A DNA stretch of 8,222 nucleotides from an uncultured Lachnospiraceae bacterium (lineage in GTDB: Bacteria; Bacillota; Clostridia; Lachnospirales; Lachnospiraceae). Below, piece by piece: positions 6,105-8,222 of the stretch. The translations under genes were made by a program, and so were the position numbers. The number at the start of each line of letters is the position of its first letter. Within the stretch, counting starts at the first letter, position 1. The stretch is taken from positions 1 through 8,222 of the forward strand of contig CACYEU010000129.1 in assembly GCA_902773445.1 (NCBI GenBank), given 5' to 3'. The notes beneath the pieces were generated by a model. That model saw only the letters and a list, made by a program, of their open reading frames with translations, had not been told where the DNA came from and did no database searches.

Positions 6105-6139
6105 AAGAGCTGTCGCTCACAGAGCGGCAGTTCTTTTTT
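6105..6139 (+). terminator. intrinsic terminator after tRNA-Leu
   Basis: AAGAGCTGTCGCTC (6105-6118) pairs with GAGCGGCAGTTCTT (6122-6135), 14 pairs with two wobbles, around the loop ACA. The 3' arm merges into TTTTTT ending at 6139. It is strong and only 7 bases from the tRNA 3' end. It closes the tRNA unit and probably also any rplT read-through. Confidence 0.9.
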
Positions 6140-6186
6140 GTTTGTCGTAAAAAGAAGCGGCAGGACGGCGCTTTGCTGTGCCTGAA

Positions 6187-6221
6187 TGTCGAAAAGTGTC
6201 GACCGATGTCGAAATAATCGA
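6187..6221 (+). promoter_or_regulatory. array of TGTCGA direct repeats, probable operator
   Basis: TGTCGA occurs at 6187-6192, 6197-6202 and 6207-6212, exactly 10 bases apart; a fourth partial copy, TCGA, occurs at 6218-6221 with a 9-base step. Copies one helical turn apart would sit on one face of the DNA. The array lies 75-109 bases upstream of the surface protein start, directly ahead of a plausible -10 (6238-6243). The arrangement resembles tandem sites for OmpR/PhoB-type response regulators, but the regulator is unknown. Confidence 0.5.
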
Positions 6222-6237
6222 CTGTTTTTTCAATTCT

Positions 6238-6243
6238 TAAAAT
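6238..6243 (+). promoter_or_regulatory. possible -10 element of the surface protein gene
   Basis: TAAAAT matches five of six positions of the sigma-A -10. No acceptable -35 hexamer lies 16-18 bases upstream (the region reads ATAATCGA). A promoter that needs an activator bound to the adjacent repeat array would look like this. Transcription would begin near 6250, giving a leader of about 46 bases. Confidence 0.4.
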
Positions 6244-6295
6244 GGTAGGCTTTCCGTACTTCAACTGACAACCGTTTTGAGAAAGGAAGACAGGA

Positions 6296-8222
6296 ATGAG
6301 AGACAGAGGCAGAATTGTGCGCAGAGCACTTGCGGCAGCGGCTGCGATGGCAGTCGCGGGTTTGCTGGGAGCAGGCATCTTTCCGGCGGTACAGTCTTGT
6401 GCGAGCGGAGAGTCGGTCGAGATTTCAAAATGGTCTGAGGCTTATACATTCGACAACGCTCCCGGTTTTTATATGAAAAGTTTCAGTACAGATCCGTCCA
6501 GGTACGAACTGGTGCCCGAACTGAGCAGTGACGGGGTCGCAATGTCAAGACAGAATCAGGAAGCGACAGGCCTGCCTGCGCTTGTTATTTATAAGAGCGG
6601 TTCGCCGGTCCCCGATGTCAATGCCGATGACCGGGTCGGAGGAGACGGGCTTGAGACGATCGCGGATGTCACATTTACAATCAAAGGCAATGCGGTGCTG
6701 ACCGGAACTGACGGCGCCAGCTATGACTTTTATTATTCCGTGACGAAAATGAGCGGGTTTCCGACAAACTGCCAGGCATTTACCTATTTCACGCTGAAAG
6801 AAAATGCGTTCGGGCAGAACCGGGTCAACTGCGTTGATATGACTGTCGAGTTCTGGGTGACCGAACACGGCAGCAGTGAGCGGATCGAAAACCTGCCGTG
6901 GATGTATAACAACGGAGTCGTATCCGGCGAGAAATGGCAGCTTGAGTGGCAGGAATTCTGTCCGTCACTGATCGCCTATATCATGAAAACCGCGACGTAC
7001 TCCGCCGACGAGACCGGCGCCAATACATGGCTTGTCGGAGGAAAAGACAAGGACATGTACAGCCGGTTAAGGTGCTTAAGCTTCGAAGATAAACAGACCT
7101 GGAAGTTCTGGAAACGTTATAGCGTCGACGGCAAACAGGTGACGACGACCAACGGGGCGGCGACCGGCAGACAGAGCATGGCGGTCAGTTTTCACCTGCT
7201 CGCGCCGACAGTCAAGGCCTCGTACAACTCAGACGAGGGCGGAACGATCACCGGGAAGACAAGTGAAAACCGCTATCTCGCCAATCAGACGACAACGGGA
7301 ACTGAGCATCAGGCGAATGACGGCTATATATTTTCCCACTGGGTCGCTGATCAGGAGATACGATTAAGCGACGGAACGCCGGTCGAAGCGGGTGAACCGC
7401 TGACAGATGACCAGGCTGCCGACGCCTTCCTGATCGAGGATACGACATTTACTGCCGTTCACGATAAGAAACTGAATGTTCGCTATGAGTCCGATGAGGG
7501 CGGAACGATCACCGGGATCGAAGAGGAGTCGGTGGAGGACGGCGGGAATCCGTCGGGATCCGAGAGCGAACCGTCAGACGGATATGAATTCGAGGCGTGG
7601 ACAATCGATCATGACGTCACGACGACCGACGATCAGAAGATCGAAGCCGGTTCACCGATCGACGAAGACACGGTCAAAAAAGTCATTGTCACAGAGGATC
7701 TTGTGATCACCGCGCATCATATTCCCGTCCCTGAGCTGGCAATCGATAAGAAAGCCGATAAAGAGATGATCGACCCGTCGGGAGATACGGTCAATTACAC
7801 GATCGATCTTAAGAACACAGCTGACGGATCAAAAGCGAAGAACGTCGTGATCACCGATACCGGGATACCGGGCATGAAGATCGATATGGAGTCGATCCGG
7901 GTTGAGGGTGTTGAAGAGCACGAAACCGAAGCCGATGCAGACGGCTTTCGGCTCAGCTGCGGTCAGATCCTCGAAGGAGGAGATCATATCGTTATCACAT
8001 ACAGCGCCGACGTCGCGGACAGCTCTAAACTGCCCGACACATATCTGATCGACGGACTTCTCACACAAAAAGATGATGCGAAAGCCGGTGAAATCGAAAA
8101 GACCGGCCGGACATTCAGGAACACGGCTGCTGCAGACGCGGATAATACCGATGAACCTGTCAGGGATACATGGGATCTCTCGGAAAACGCACCGGAACTG
8201 ACGATTCAAAAAACTGTCGATA
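6296..8222 (+). CDS. secreted multidomain surface protein with InlB-B-like and DUF11-type repeats, 3' end outside window
   Basis: The frame is open from ATG 6296 to the window edge (642 residues, no stop). AAAGGA (6282-6287), 8 bases upstream, supports the start. Residues 1-38 form an export signal: a basic start (MRDRGRIVRR), an Ala/Gly-rich core, and probable cleavage near AVQSCASGE. Residues 40-300 match no family I can name; they contain four cysteines (159, 179, 222, 260) and many aromatics. Two related modules of about 87 residues follow (about 308-391 and 394-475). Each starts Y.SDEGGTITG, then GY.F..W, and ends T.A; this is the pattern of InlB B-repeat (Listeria-Bacteroides) domains. 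Residues 479-575 (LAIDKKADKEMIDPSGDTVN, KNVVITDTGIPG, VITYSADV) resemble DUF11; a second copy seems to start at 635 (LTIQKTVD). A cell-wall anchor would be expected beyond the window. A role in adhesion is inference. Confidence 0.88.
   Translation, partial: MRDRGRIVRRALAAAAAMAVAGLLGAGIFPAVQSCASGESVEISKWSEAYTFDNAPGFYMKSFSTDPSRYELVPELSSDGVAMSRQNQEATGLPALVIYKSGSPVPDVNADDRVGGDGLETIADVTFTIKGNAVLTGTDGASYDFYYSVTKMSGFPTNCQAFTYFTLKENAFGQNRVNCVDMTVEFWVTEHGSSERIENLPWMYNNGVVSGEKWQLEWQEFCPSLIAYIMKTATYSADETGANTWLVGGKDKDMYSRLRCLSFEDKQTWKFWKRYSVDGKQVTTTNGAATGRQSMAVSFHLLAPTVKASYNSDEGGTITGKTSENRYLANQTTTGTEHQANDGYIFSHWVADQEIRLSDGTPVEAGEPLTDDQAADAFLIEDTTFTAVHDKKLNVRYESDEGGTITGIEEESVEDGGNPSGSESEPSDGYEFEAWTIDHDVTTTDDQKIEAGSPIDEDTVKKVIVTEDLVITAHHIPVPELAIDKKADKEMIDPSGDTVNYTIDLKNTADGSKAKNVVITDTGIPGMKIDMESIRVEGVEEHETEADADGFRLSCGQILEGGDHIVITYSADVADSSKLPDTYLIDGLLTQKDDAKAGEIEKTGRTFRNTAAADADNTDEPVRDTWDLSENAPELTIQKTVD
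7235..7256 (+). repeat. first copy of a 22-base exact repeat in the surface protein gene
   Basis: This 22-base block (GAGGGCGGAACGATC...) encodes EGGTITG at the head of the first InlB-like module. It recurs identically at 7496-7517, 261 bases (87 codons) later. The rest of the two modules has diverged much more. Confidence 0.85.
7496..7517 (+). repeat. second copy of the 22-base exact repeat
   Basis: This is identical in all 22 positions to 7235-7256 and marks the head of the second InlB-like module. The in-frame 261-base spacing means recombination between copies would remove or add exactly one module without breaking the frame. Confidence 0.85.

Noticed and set aside
6187..6221. TGTCGA repeats as a small CRISPR array
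   Set aside because: The repeats are 6 bases with 4-base gaps, far too short for repeats and spacers, and no cas gene is present.
6356..6412. Lipoprotein or Tat signal on the surface protein
   Set aside because: The only candidate lipobox is VQSC, with Gln at -2 and no Leu/Ala pattern, and the VRRALAA start lacks the Tat consensus; ordinary Sec export fits better.
6545..6868. Minus-strand open frame of 107 codons
   Set aside because: It is antisense to the same surface protein gene and has no supporting motif.
7829..8209. Minus-strand open frame of 126 codons
   Set aside because: It lies opposite the surface protein frame, whose continuous reading, signal peptide and domain matches are convincing; no ribosome site or recognisable protein on the minus strand.

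Overview
This window looks like chromosomal DNA from a Bacillota (Firmicutes) bacterium of roughly balanced GC. The infC-rpmI-rplT operon sits behind an attenuator leader of the kind known from Bacillus. Shine-Dalgarno sites are strong (AGGAGG), the dUTPase is of the long-N-terminus type typical of Clostridia and Erysipelotrichia, and a large secreted protein with InlB-like and DUF11-like repeats follows. The genus cannot be fixed from the sequence alone; a gut or oral Clostridia or Erysipelotrichia member is my inference.

Layout. (1) 1-1165, plus: the 3' portion of an AI-2E family membrane permease gene. (2) 1171-1195: a symmetrical hairpin that can terminate transcription from both sides. 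(3) 1198-3996, minus: a class A penicillin-binding protein with a long helical C-terminal tail. (4) 3997-4075: a short AT-rich divergent promoter region. (5) 4076-4594, plus: dUTPase. (6) 4604-5939, plus: promoter, structured L20-type leader with a terminator/antiterminator switch, then infC (ATT start), rpmI and rplT. (7) 5945-6139: an independent tRNA-Leu unit with its own promoter, leader hairpin and strong terminator. The anticodon reads AAG, which is unusual in bacteria. (8) 6187-8222: an ordered array of TGTCGA repeats spaced by one helical turn, followed by an open reading frame with a signal peptide that runs off the window. It encodes a surface protein with two InlB-B-like repeats and DUF11-type domains.

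How the parts relate. The infC operon makes initiation factor 3 and two 50S proteins. Its leader has mutually exclusive helices consistent with L20 feedback, and the ATT start is consistent with IF3 autocontrol. The PBP and dUTPase genes are divergent housekeeping genes. The secreted protein appears to be a separately regulated accessory gene. There is no gene-free stretch over 300 bases; the longest gap (4595-4821) is filled by the infC promoter and leader. I found no mobile element, CRISPR array or phage gene. The least explained items are the unassigned N-terminal region of the surface protein, its upstream repeat array and the tRNA-Leu(AAG).
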